Positions 11,453 to 22,471 of a stretch of DNA of 64,000 nucleotides are shown piece by piece. Origin of the DNA: Asterochloris sp. CNOR1 (Eukaryota > Chlorophyta > Trebouxiophyceae > Trebouxiales > Trebouxiaceae); the NCBI GenBank assembly GCA_963969365.1, contig OZ017755.1, positions 248,001 to 312,000 on the forward strand, read 5' to 3'. Numbering within the stretch: position 1 is the stretch's first letter; each line of letters begins with the position of its first letter. A program made the position numbers and the translations under genes. The notes beneath the pieces were generated by a model, which had not been told where the DNA came from, did not search any database, and saw only the letters and a program-made list of their open reading frames with translations.

Positions 11453-13312
11453 GCGGAAGCGCAGGTCACAGGGCCCCTGTCAGAGCTCCTGGTGGCAGAC
11501 CATGCGAGGTGAGCGCCTGATGTGTCCATCTTTGAAGGAGTGTATTTGTGCAAATCCCAGGTGGAGATGCATTCCACTGCTGGCTGCTGGCCATGTTGCT
11601 GGGCTCGTGGCAGACCAGATGGCAGGAGCAGTGCCCCCGAGTACGGGCTGTGCTGCTGCGCATTACCTGAGCTTTGGCGGCATTCCTGCAGGCTTGGGGG
11701 CCGTTTGTAGTGCCCACATGTTTTGCAGTGTCAGGCTTCTGTAGGGCTGCGTGTTCTCCAGGAGGACTTGGGCATTACAAATTCTTCAAGGACAGCTTGC
11801 ACAGCAATGCCACCTGGAGGAACGCAAGGGACCCTCAAGCTGCTTGCAGGGTTGCATTTTGCATTAGAGTATTGCGTTATCTGCACAGAAGCTAGGGAAG
11901 AGCTTGTGCACACATGTTTGTAGGCGCCCCTGCTTACGATGGGGATTCTGATCACAGAGCTCGCCTGAGACCGTACTGAAGGCTCACGCACTCAGGTGCA
12001 GAGCATTTGTGCCCAGCTGGCTGTACTTGTATGGTGCTGGCAGGCTAAATTCTGCCTGTGTACGCCTGTGGGCTTCTAGGAGCTGCAGTGCTGGGAGGAG
12101 CCTGCATATGGTCACCTCCGTTTTGCTTAGCCAGTGACTTGCTGCCCGCAGACCAGCAAGATGCAAGCAGCGGCAGAATATGACTGATCGCTGGACGGAC
12201 TGCTGCTTTCCGGCCCGGAGGTGCAGTTGAGGAGCACTGCACAGAGCAGAGCACCCTGATGCATGCTCAAGGATCCCAAAGTGAGTGTGATGCTGCTGTT
12301 CTGGGATATGGCCTTGCCGGTGATGGGCCCTGCTGCTGGCAACAGATCATGCCCAAGACACGATGCCTGTCACAATCAGCTTGGCACAGTGGTCCCAGAG
12401 ATGGCCTATTGCCTTGTGAAAGGCCAAGTTTGACAGTCACGTCTCCTGTGCTCACTGCAGACGCCTTCTGGCCAAGGGATGAGCAACTGCAGCCATCATG
12501 CTGGGTGAGGGGAGCCCGTTAGATGGTGCTGCTCCACACCTGGGGCGCTTCACAAGTATGAAATGGACATGGCTAGAATTGCAGCAAGCTACAGCTGAGT
12601 CTGTGTAAGAAAGGCAAGATGTGAAGAACAGTTCAGAGACAACAATCCAGTAACATTTGGGCATCATGTTGAACAGCAGCTGTAGTAAGCAAACACAAGC
12701 CTGGCTGGCACTGGAGTTGCCTGGTCGCACGGTGCAACACCAGGCCTGCTGGCTCACTAGAGCTACTGGCACCAGGGTCTGCCAATCAGCAGTCCAGGGT
12801 CTGTCGGCTCACTGGAGCTTGTAGCACATGGGTGTGATGCTTAGGGACAGTCCACCATATTTGTCAGCGTCTGTCAGATCACTATGGCTGGCGCCCTGTG
12901 CTGTGCTGAAAGCAGCAGCAGAGGCCATTCCTTTTGGCTGGGAGGGTCGTGCCTCAAGCAGTGCTTCTTGGCCAGCAACCACCCAACCCCATGTCTAAAA
13001 TCCCATGATCCTGTTTGCTTGTTACAAGTGATCTGGATGCGTCCTGTCAGCACTGCAGTGTATTGAATCCATTTCAAATCATGGTGCGCCGGGCAGGGCA
13101 GACAGCGTGGGACCTGACTCAGGAGATGGTGGTACAAGACGCACAGGAGCACAAAAGAATGTCTCGCGGAGGGCGAGAGGACAGGTGCCCACCCCGCGGC
13201 TGTTTGAGCAGCAGCCCCGGCTTTGCACAGGGCAGCTGTTTCTAGAGCTGCAGCACAGACCATGAGAATTTCTGCCAAGCCGCTGCCATGCTGGTGGGTT
13301 GTGTTTTGAAGT
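11453..13312. other. Convergent intergenic region, no gene recognised
   Basis: This 1.9-kb stretch separates the 3' ends of GUF1 (+) and clpC (-) and should hold both 3' UTRs. I see no open frame with a recognisable domain, no RNA gene and no strong repeat. A TTACA at about 13022, the reverse of the algal TGTAA polyadenylation motif, lies about 290 bp past the clpC stop and could be its polyadenylation signal. Confidence 0.5.
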
Positions 13313-16300
13313 TTATGAAATGCCGGCGGGGGTGCCGCTGGTGGAGGCTGTGGCGGTCAGCTTCTTGCCGCCGTTGAGCACCGAGACACTGCCGTCAGCG
13401 TCAACATCGATGATGACTGAGTCGCCCTCCTTGATCTCCCCGCTGAGCATCTGCTCAGCCATGCTGTCCTCCAGGAGGCGCATGATGGCTCGTCTGAGGG
13501 GCCGCGCGCCGTAGGCTGGGTTGTACCCCTCGTCCACCAGACGGTCCTGCAATGGCAGGGGAAACATGATCTGAGACGGGTGCGCACAGCGCAGACACAT
13601 GATGCATGTATGCTATGTGGGTCTGCAGACTGTCCCCCCCCACACTATCCAAAGGTTTTGCAGGGCATGGGTAGGGGGCAGAATAATGACCTGCCTGGGA
13701 AGGTACAGAGAGTGTTCAAGTCGACTACCACAGCCCATCCTGCAGTGGTCTGAACAGAGGCAGTCATGCGGTAGACAGGGGTGCTGTCTTGCAATGCTTG
13801 TTGCACGGTGCCCTTGGTCGCAAAGCCTAAGGGGCGCCATGCCAGCACAGCACCACGGCAGCAGGGCCTCGGCCCAGCTGCAAGCTACATAAATGATGCT
13901 GTCCTGGTGGCAGAGTGCATGCTTCCGCAGGCTGTGGCCTGCTGACTCAGGCAGCAGCGCTCACAGGCTGCTGCAGCAGGCCTCTTTGCCAACGCATGCA
14001 GATGTATGGAGCCCAGTGTGGCCAACTTATGGCAGCTCTGCTTTGCTGCTGTAGCAAGCGTGGGCCTCGTCATGTGAACTGCACTGCGGTCAGAGCAGCG
14101 CTGCCAGGGCCAAAGCCCACCTTGAAGCGCTCGGTGACGTCGATCTTGATCTCCTTCTCCTCCGCCCTCTTGAACACCTCCCTCAGCATGATGTCCGCGA
14201 TCTGCTTGACCTCACCCTTGGTGAGCTGCCTGAACACGATGATCTCATCCAGCCTGCAGGGCACAGGGCCAGCAGTGGGTCAGCAAGCTGGCCGCATGAG
14301 TCTGGAGCACCTGGCGAGGCCTTGAGCACTAGGCATGCAGCAAACCCAGGCTTTCTTGCCCATGCCCCACCCCTTCAGGCACCTGTGGGTGCAGCCATTG
14401 CTTGATCTCCTTGTTGGCAACCACCATTCCTTTGGCTCTCCAGTAGCTTAAGAGAGGCTGAAGGCGCAGCAGCCTCCTCCCTTCCAGTGGGGAAGCCCGA
14501 GCTAAAAGTGCTGCTCTAGCTCCTCAGAGGCCAGCAGGCAGTGCGCTTGCAGCTGCCTGGAGTAAGCTTAAGCTGCAACAGCACTTGTCAGGGCCCCTGG
14601 CAAGCACCTCTGCCCGCTGCCCTGCAGCGGCCTGGTCAAAGCATCGCAGCCACTGCTCGTGAGCTCTGCTCACCTGTTGAGGAACTCGGGGCGGAAATAC
14701 TGCTTGAGCTCCTCATTGACCAGCGTCTTGATGCGGTTGTAGCTGCTGTCCTCCTCGTTGGTGTCCAGCTGGAAGCCGAGGCCGCCGCCACCCTTCTCAA
14801 TCACGCTGGACCCGACATTGGAGGTCATGATGATCAGCGTGTTCTTGAAGTCAACTGTGCGGCCCTGCAGGAGGCAGATGGTATGGGTGGTGAGTACTAG
14901 GAGCGTGAAACGCGGTTGCTGGGGCAGTGGATGCAGAAGGAACAAGACAGCACACATACTGTATGATGCTAGAGTGCAACCCCGTTACATATTCAGGGCT
15001 GAACACGGAGGTGTTCTTGACACCTGCTAAGTGGAGGCCAAGATGTGCGCAGCACTTGCAACCCCTCCAGACCTGATCAGTCAGAGCACACGTGAAGTGC
15101 TGTCAGGCAAGCAGTCCTGCTGCAGAAGCCCTGCTGCAGGGTGCCATGCAACAGGAGCAGCACACATATGTTGTGCAGCCGGCTTCACAAGGAGTGCCCC
15201 TACAAGCCCCTGAGGTTTCAAGAACACAAGTGTTGACAAGAGCCACACTGCTGCTGCTCTCAGCAGCGCCCACCTTGGAGTCTGTGAGCCTCCCGTCTTC
15301 CAGAATCTGGAGCATCATGTTGAAGACATCAGGGTGGGCCTTCTCAATCTCATCGAAAAGGACGACGGTGTACGGCCGCCGGCGCACAGCCTCTGTCAGC
15401 TGGCCACCCTCGTTGTACCCAACGTACCCTGCAGGCAGTGTGAAGCAGAGTCTCAGAAGAGATTCTCGGGACCAGACACATTCTCCCAGCCCCTGGAAAT
15501 GTTTTTGCAAAGTAGGTGGTTGTGCCTGACTGCACGTCTGCTGCAAGCCTGTTAGAGGGCATGGCAGGCCCTGTTCAACAGCCATGCTGATGCAACACTA
15601 CCTGAGATAGGATTTATGGGGCAGGGGCCATGCGTGACTGCAGGGACTGGGCCTGGGCTTATGCAACAGGTTCTTGGCAGGCAGGGTTTGTGCAGCTCAC
15701 CGCCGCGACACCCGCCAGCAGTGCTTGCGCAGCAGGCCGACTGCAAGGCCTGCCGAGCAGGTTGCTGCAAGCGCTCATGCTCAACACCAAGCAGCCCAGC
15801 AGAAACCCTAAACCCTACTCCCCCCATGTCCCGCAGACTAATGAGAAGCGCAGACATCTGACCAGGTGTCTGGGGGGTGATGTCCACAATGTGACTGAGT
15901 GTTGATGTGGCGCCTCACCTGGTGGGGACCCGATCAGCTTGGAGACGGTGTGCCTCTCCATGAACTCAGACATGTCCAGGCGCACCATGGCTTCCTGGCT
16001 GCCGAAGTAATAGGTGGCCAGGGTCTTGGCCAGCTCGGACTTGCCCACACCAGTGGGGCCCGAGAAGATGAAGGACGCGATGGGGCGGTTGGGGTTCTTC
16101 AGCCCTGCAGGGGAACCGGTAAGGGGGTCACAAAGGGTTTGGCATGGAGCAGGGGGGGGGACTTGGTAGCTCAAGGGCTGCCTGCCAGCCAGGCATGGAC
16201 ACAGCACCATGCTTGCTGCTCAGTCTCTGCGTGCAGGGAGTGCAGCAGGCTGTGCCAATGCCGGCAAGGCTGCTCACCGACACGCGCCCGCCGGATGGCC

Positions 16301-19300
16301 CGCGAGATGGCCACGACTGCCTCCTCCTGCCCAATGACGCGGTTGTGCAGCGTCTCCTCCATCTTGATCAGGCGCTCGCTCTCGTCACTGCTCACCTTCT
16401 CGATGGGGATGCCTGCGCAGCAGCAAGTAGGGCTATGAGTACGAAGCAGATCTGAGGTGCAACAGGTCACCCAGCAAGCATGGTCACCCTGCCTGCCTCT
16501 GCTCAGCAATGTCTCTCAAATGTCCACAGGTCAACTTTGGGGGCGGTGTTGACCTCTATCATGAAGATCGTCTTGTCAACTTGCTTCCTTTCAGGTGCTG
16601 CCACAGCTTGTGAAGGCTCAGCGGCGGCGCTCACCTGTCCACTGAGCCACGATGTTGGCAATGTCAGCCTCGGTGACCATGGGGCCACCGCCCTCTCCAC
16701 TCTCCACCTCAGCAGTGGCGTCCTCCTTGGCCTTGCTGGTGATGGCCTGGATCTGGGACTTGAGCTCCAGCTCGCGGTCGCGCATGGTGGCTGCCTTCTC
16801 AAAGTCCTGAGCCCTGCAGCAGAGGTTGGCATGCAGGTTCACAGCTGCCTGACAGTAAGTAGGCAAAGGATCTACAGCCCGCTTGCAGAGCACTGCAGCA
16901 GATGTTGGCCTGTCGCTGTGGGGCAAGGCGAGAAAGGGACACAAGCATGGCATCATCTTCCACTGCAGAGCCGCAGTAGATACCACTTCTGAGCCCTGCC
17001 AGCAGGTAGCAGAGCAGCACAACCGAGAGCACAGCCAAGAACATCACATTGCCAGCTCCGATCTCATCACCTGCTTCCGCAATACAGTTGACCAGTTGTT
17101 CTCAGGCACCCCCAGCCTATTAGCCTCCAGACATCTTCCCCAGCCCACAGAGGAAAGTCCTCTTGGGCAAGCTGTTGTGGTGTGCTAAGTGACGAATTGG
17201 CACTGATCTTGACCCAATGTTGACATGTCTGTCAACCCCGATTGCATTGAAATAGCACATGCAGCTCTGCGGCGCAGCCGTGCATGTTGATGACCAAAAG
17301 GACCCCACCTGATGGCAGCCTCCGACAGGCTGCCACAGCAGGTAACAGCAACCCCTGACCAGCACAGAATGAGGTCACCCCACCTGATGGCAGCCTCCTT
17401 GTCCTTGAGCAGTGCCTTGAGCTCCTTGTCGGGCTCACGCGCCTCCTCAGGCAGCTGCGCGTGTTGCAGACGCACTCTGCTGCCAGCCTCGTCAATCAGA
17501 TCAATTGCCTGCAGGAAAGAAGGGGACGCAGGTGACGCTACGTCCTCTTGTGTGCTGGCAATCAGAAGCCGATACTGCTCAATGCGGGAGGCTGAAGTGC
17601 TACATGTGGAGGTCAGGGAGTGCGCGCAGAATTGCTCGATCAACATCAAGCTAGATGGACATCTCCAGGCATAGGAGGTAATGCACCGCCTTGCCTGCCT
17701 CACAGGCAAGGTCACTGTTTTCAAAGCACCAAAGCTTCAGCACCCCCATGTCCTTGCGGGAGCTGTGAACATGCTGCTGTTGTCTTTCACAGATATTGTG
17801 TCCCAACGCAACAGGTTGCAGTGCGGTCAGGCGCAAACAACTCAGCTTGGGGCCAGCTCTTTCCTGCCTGAGATGCAGTGGCTGCCACATGGCATTCTCA
17901 GGCCACCTTGATTGTCTACGCGACAGCACACGGGCGCACCTTGTCTGGCAGGAACCTGTCAGAGATGTACTGACTGCTGAACTTGGAGGCGGCCATCAAA
18001 GAGTCGTCAGTGTAGCGCAGCTTGTGGTGGGCCTCGTACCGCTCACGCAGGCCAAGCAGGATCTGATAGGTCTCATCCACGGTGGGCTCAGGCACCAGCA
18101 CAGGCTGAAAACGCCTGCACAGTAAAATACGACCATGGTTCAGGTGGGCAAATAAATGCTTGCTGAACATTCCCTTTCTTGGGCTGAGCAGCTGTGGGCA
18201 GCTGCGCTGGCTGCCACTCCCAGCAGGCGGCACGGCAGCATGTCACTCAGCACATGACAAGCTGCGAGGCACCTGCAGTGGCAATCACCACCTGCAGTTA
18301 CTACAAGCACTTGATGTCTTGCAATGGCAAGTCATTGTGTGTTGCTGATGCAGGCATGCACACCAGGACTGCTGAGGTCGACAGGTCCCCGCCAGCAACG
18401 CTGTAGTAGCACAGCAACACATATAGCAGCACAGAAACCCCTCGTACCAAGTGTCGCATCACACATGGTCACCGTACCAGCCACAAACCCCACAGCGATG
18501 CAGATGCATCTGTGCCCACCTCTCCAGCGCAGGGTCCTTCTCAATGTGCTTCCTGTATTCGTCCAGGGTGGTTGCACCAATGCACTGCAGCTCGCCACGG
18601 GCCAGGGCGGGCTTCAGGATGTTGGCGGCGTCGATGGCACCTTCGGCCGCTCCGGCCCCGATCAAGGTGTGGACCTCATCAATCATCTGCAGACAGATGA
18701 GCACTCAAGACCGCAAGTTCTCAGAACCTTGACTGCAGTACACAGCACGAGTACCCCACTCTTGCCAAGCCAGCACCACAATCTCAGTTCTCTGCCAGGC
18801 ACACTTTGAAACAGGGCAGGACTGTCAGCTCCAATTGTCAAAGGAACAGCCCAAGCAGCAGCACAGCTACATGCGCCCAGCACAGATAAACACCTCCAAA
18901 TGGCTGCCTGCAGCAAACTCCAGACTGCAGCACACCTCTGTCAGAAGGCAGTGACTCACCAGAATGATGTTGTCATTCTGCTTGATCTCCTCCATCAGCT
19001 TCTTCAGGCGCTCCTCAAACTCGCCACGGTACTTGGTGCCCGCCACCAGCAGGCCCATGTCCAGAGTCACGACCTGCAGAGGGCACAGCAGTCACCTAAG
19101 GATATCCTAGAGTGTGACAGCACCCATTGTCAGCAACAACAGGCACCGCAGCCATGTCCAGCTGCAAAAGGCACAACAGCCACCTCTGGGTAGTCGCAGA
19201 GGCCATGCCAGTACCCTGCCGCATCCAAGTGGCAGGCAATACAGGAGGGCTGACATGAAGGATGGCTCTCAGGTCTGAGGCGGTGCAATGGAACGCCCCC

Positions 19301-21623
19301 AAGAACACGGTGCAGAGCATTGCAGTCCGCAGACCACAGTGCACAGGATGGGCAGCCCCTGACAAGATCAGCTGCAAGATTCCACCAGGTGCTGCCTGCC
19401 ATGCACAGCAGGGACGCCAGCTGCTGTGCAGAGAGCAGCCAGCCTGGCAGCCATGTTGCCCACCAATCTCCGTCGGGTGTAAGCCAAATCAGCCCAAGCT
19501 GTCTAGATCAGAAGCCGCCCTGCCTCAGGTGCCGCACCCCTTCTGTCTGACAAACCTGATTTGTCCAACAGACAGCGGCTCAAGCTGTCGGCTACTCAAC
19601 ACTGGAGCGGGGTGCTCAAGTCTAACCTGCTTGCCCTCAATGGTCTCAGGCACGTCGCCGCCGGCAATCTTCTGGGCCAGGCCTTCAGCCACGGCGGTTT
19701 TGCCCACTCCAGGCTCCCCAATCAGGCACGGGTTGTTCTTGGTGCGGCGGCCCAGGATCTGGGTGACACGCTCGATCTCCTTCTTCCGGCCGACCACAGG
19801 GTCCAGCTTGCCCTGCACACACAGCAAGTGCGGTCAGTGGGGCGACAGGCACAATGACCGTGGTCCAGCTAGCCCTGCAGGCGCACAAAGTGTCGACCAG
19901 CTTGCTGTGCAGGCGCAGGAACTATATGGCCCAGTAAGCGAACGGCATGTGCATATGGCGGGGCAGGAGGAGGGTCTGACTAAATCTTCTTTGCACAAAG
20001 GGCTCTCGATCCCAACACCAGTGTGTTTGACATATTTGCCTGATTGCTCGGGTCAGACTATCACCAGCCACTCGACCCAGCAAAGCAGGCCACACAGGTC
20101 CTGCAGCTGGCATGAAGAGGCTTGCCTCATTGGCCCAAGTGGCCCGCCTAGTCCCATGCTGGAGACCGCTCAGATTAGCAGGCTAGCTTATATGAGTCCT
20201 GCAGCTAGTTCCCAGGGGGCTACCTCGTTGGCCTGAGTGGTCAGGTTGGTCCCATACTCCTCCAGGGTGGGGGTCTTGTTGCTGCCAGGGCCTGTGCCGG
20301 CCCCTGCGCCAACCAGCGTCTCCTGGCTCTCACCCACCATGCGCACCACCTGCAGGCAGGAGGCAGGAACAACTCGGCACGCACAAACACTGGGAAGGCT
20401 AGATGCACAGCAAAGTGAGCTGCTGCAGCGCAGGAGGCACCAAGCAATCTCAAGGAAGTGCTGCCCGGGCAGAGGCTCTGTTGCCTGCCCCAGCCCTCTC
20501 AGTCTACCCGGCACCCACAGGCATGAGCCAAAAGGCACCAGGCTGCCATGCGCACACAGCAGGCCCGCGTAAAGTGACCGTGCCGGCATAGCTGGCAGCG
20601 CCCCATGGCAGACATGCATGTAGAGCAGCAGCACTGCAGGCAGAGCAGTCACCTGGGTCCTGATCTTCTGCAGGTCAGCCCCTAGGGTCTCCAGCACGCG
20701 GGAGGCCACACCCTCATTCTCGCGCAGCAGGCCCAGGAGGATGTGCTCGGTGCCGATGTAGTTGTGCCCTGCAATGCAATGAAGGGGTGTAGAGGGTGAC
20801 AGCAGGGACGCATGCGCTGGTCCACCTGCTGTGGCGGCAGCTGAACATGGCACCAGCAAGTTTGTATCAAGTCAGCTCCCTTCACCCAGTGTTGTGTCCT
20901 TTGCACAGGTCCACACAGCGCAGCTCAGCAGGCCTGTGATATACTGAGCAAGTGGCCAAAGTGGTCGATAGGCACAGGCCTCAGGCGGGACAGGACAGCA
21001 AGGCGCAACCAGCACACCACATGGCTACCCAGCCTTTATCCCTGCTTGACAGTTCACAGCTGTGTGCAAGCAGGCCACCCACCTAGCTGACGAGCCTCCT
21101 CCAGGGACAGCTCCAGCACACGCTTGGCCCGAGGGGTGAACGGGATCTCGACAGCAACGAAGCCGCTGCCGCGGCCAATGATCTTCTCCACCTCCACACG
21201 AGCCTCCTTCAGGTTGACCCCCATGCTCTTGAGCACCTTGGCTGCAATGCCTGTGGACTCGCCAATCAGGCCCAGCAGGATCTGCTCGGTGCCCACAAAG
21301 TTGTGGCCCAGCCTGCGTGCCTCCTCTTGCGCAAGCATGACCACCTTGATGGCCTTCTCTGTGAAGCGCTCAAACATGGCGCGTGTGACAGCACGCGTGC
21401 TGTTCCTGCTGGGGGTGGCAGCCGCCCTGCCCCCTGAGATCTGGTGCTGGACCCTTGCATGGAAGGATGGCGCAGCTGCTGTCAAGCTGTGCCTGTGGAA
21501 GCCCACATAAGACCTCAACGCTGCGACCGGCCTAGCGGCTGCTGCCGCCCGTGCACTGCACCTCCTGCAGTTCTGGGATTGGGCCAGAGCCCTCATGCCA
21601 GTTTGGTGGCCGTGCAAAAGCAT
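13313..21623 (-). CDS. clpC: Plastid Hsp100 chaperone ClpC (AAA+ unfoldase of the Clp protease)
   Basis: Stromal AAA+ unfoldase that feeds substrates to the ClpPR protease and acts at the plastid import site. Fifteen exons (descending): 21623-21083, 20768-20653, 20349-20224, 19812-19627, 19073-18960, 18686-18520, 18114-17940, 17508-17384, 16813-16635, 16412-16278, 16104-15919, 15428-15274, 14864-14674, 14253-14121, 13546-13313. They join to about 920 aa, the usual ClpC length. A plastid transit peptide of about 85 aa precedes [15 protein letters not shown]. Double Clp-N repeats follow, then Walker A1 GEPGVGKT, Walker B1 MIDEVHTL, the UVR segment ([19 protein letters not shown]), Walker A2 GPTGVGKS and [12 protein letters not shown]. 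The first in-frame ATG is at 21623; another Met nine codons on could also serve. Junctions at exons 3, 4 and 8 have copies in the introns. Confidence 0.96.
17300..17400 (-). repeat. Duplicated exon-8/intron junction of clpC
   Basis: The donor edge of exon 8 (forward-strand CCCCACCTGATGGCAGCCTC at about 17378) recurs without a mismatch over at least 20 bases at about 17303, inside the following intron. The period is about 75 bp. The identity suggests a recent event or strong constraint. Confidence 0.85.
19801..19922 (-). repeat. Duplicated acceptor edge of clpC exon 4 (two extra copies)
   Basis: The exon start with its acceptor (forward GTCCAGCTTGCCCTGCACAC, 19801) is echoed upstream of it in the gene at 19863 (GTCCAGCTAGCCCTGCAGGC) and about 19894 (GACCAGCTTGCTGTGCAGGC). 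The copies lie in intron 3, each with a CTGCAG-like acceptor. Confidence 0.7.
20099..20262 (-). repeat. Duplicated donor edge of clpC exon 3
   Basis: The functional edge at about 20197-20260 has an imperfect copy at about 20099-20160 in intron 3. Shared blocks are TCCTGCAGCT, CCTCRTTGGCC and GTCCCAT. The period is 98 bp. Confidence 0.65.
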
Positions 21624-22471
21624 TTTACTGTGAGATAACCGTGGCTGAAGTCCAAACCCTAGGACTTGCTTTCTGGGCAACTAGGGACACTCGTCTGAAG
21701 CTTCCAGGTGCCCCTTCTCGTAAGTGGTTTCCAGCACATTCTGCCACCCAGTCCTTGCTGCCCCAGACAGGTGCAAATCTGGTCTATGTGAGTCATGGTG
21801 GTGCCTCTTGTACCCTTCACACAGGCATGTCCAATTAGTCACATTCGGCAGACTGCCTTTACACAACCTAGATGGAGAGCACAGTGGCCTGCAATATCAA
21901 CTTCAAGAGCACAGCAGCGCTCCAGGTGCTCTGTCACTAGACCGCTGAGCTTGGAAGTATCCAATGGTCAGCTAGACATTGACTGGGTCTCAGGAGCCTC
22001 ATGTCTCTACTGCATTGGCCCCCACAGCGGCCTGGCATCTCCTTGATGCTTAGCCCATGGACTCCTCCAAATGAGCCTAGCATGCAGCAGGTCTAAGGCC
22101 GAAGTGGGACGTCTCTGGCCACATGCAATGGCAGTGCTGTATCTCTGCGATGAGAACCCTTGTTAGGTCGGCTATCTGCAGCTGTTGGCTCAGCTCCAGC
22201 TGCAGCCTAAGCTGTCCATCAGTTGAACCACAGCTTGTATTCATATTTGCCCACTGTGGATATAAGTGGACGCAGAGCAAGGCTACGGCTACAAAAAGAT
22301 GTCAGCTCATCAGTTCAGGAACAGGATGAATCAAATGTTGGGCCAAGAGGGAGGCAGCTTGCTTTGCTGCGGCAGCAAAGGAGTCTAGTGGTCAGCTGAA
22401 TGATCGTGAAACATGGGTGCACCTGCAGGCAGGATCAAAACGTGATGCCAGCTACCTGCTGAGGCTTGGTG
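21624..22471. other. Intergenic region: clpC promoter side and lipase 3' side
   Basis: The 848 bp between the clpC start (-) and the lipase stop (-) hold no recognisable gene. The part next to 21623 must contain the clpC 5' UTR and promoter. No TATA-like or CpG-like element was clear enough to call. Short frames here have no known domain. Confidence 0.4.

Noticed and set aside
19262-20236. 324-codon forward frame, the longest single frame in the window
   Set aside because: It is antisense to four clpC exons and their introns. Its composition follows the opposite strand and it has no recognisable domain.
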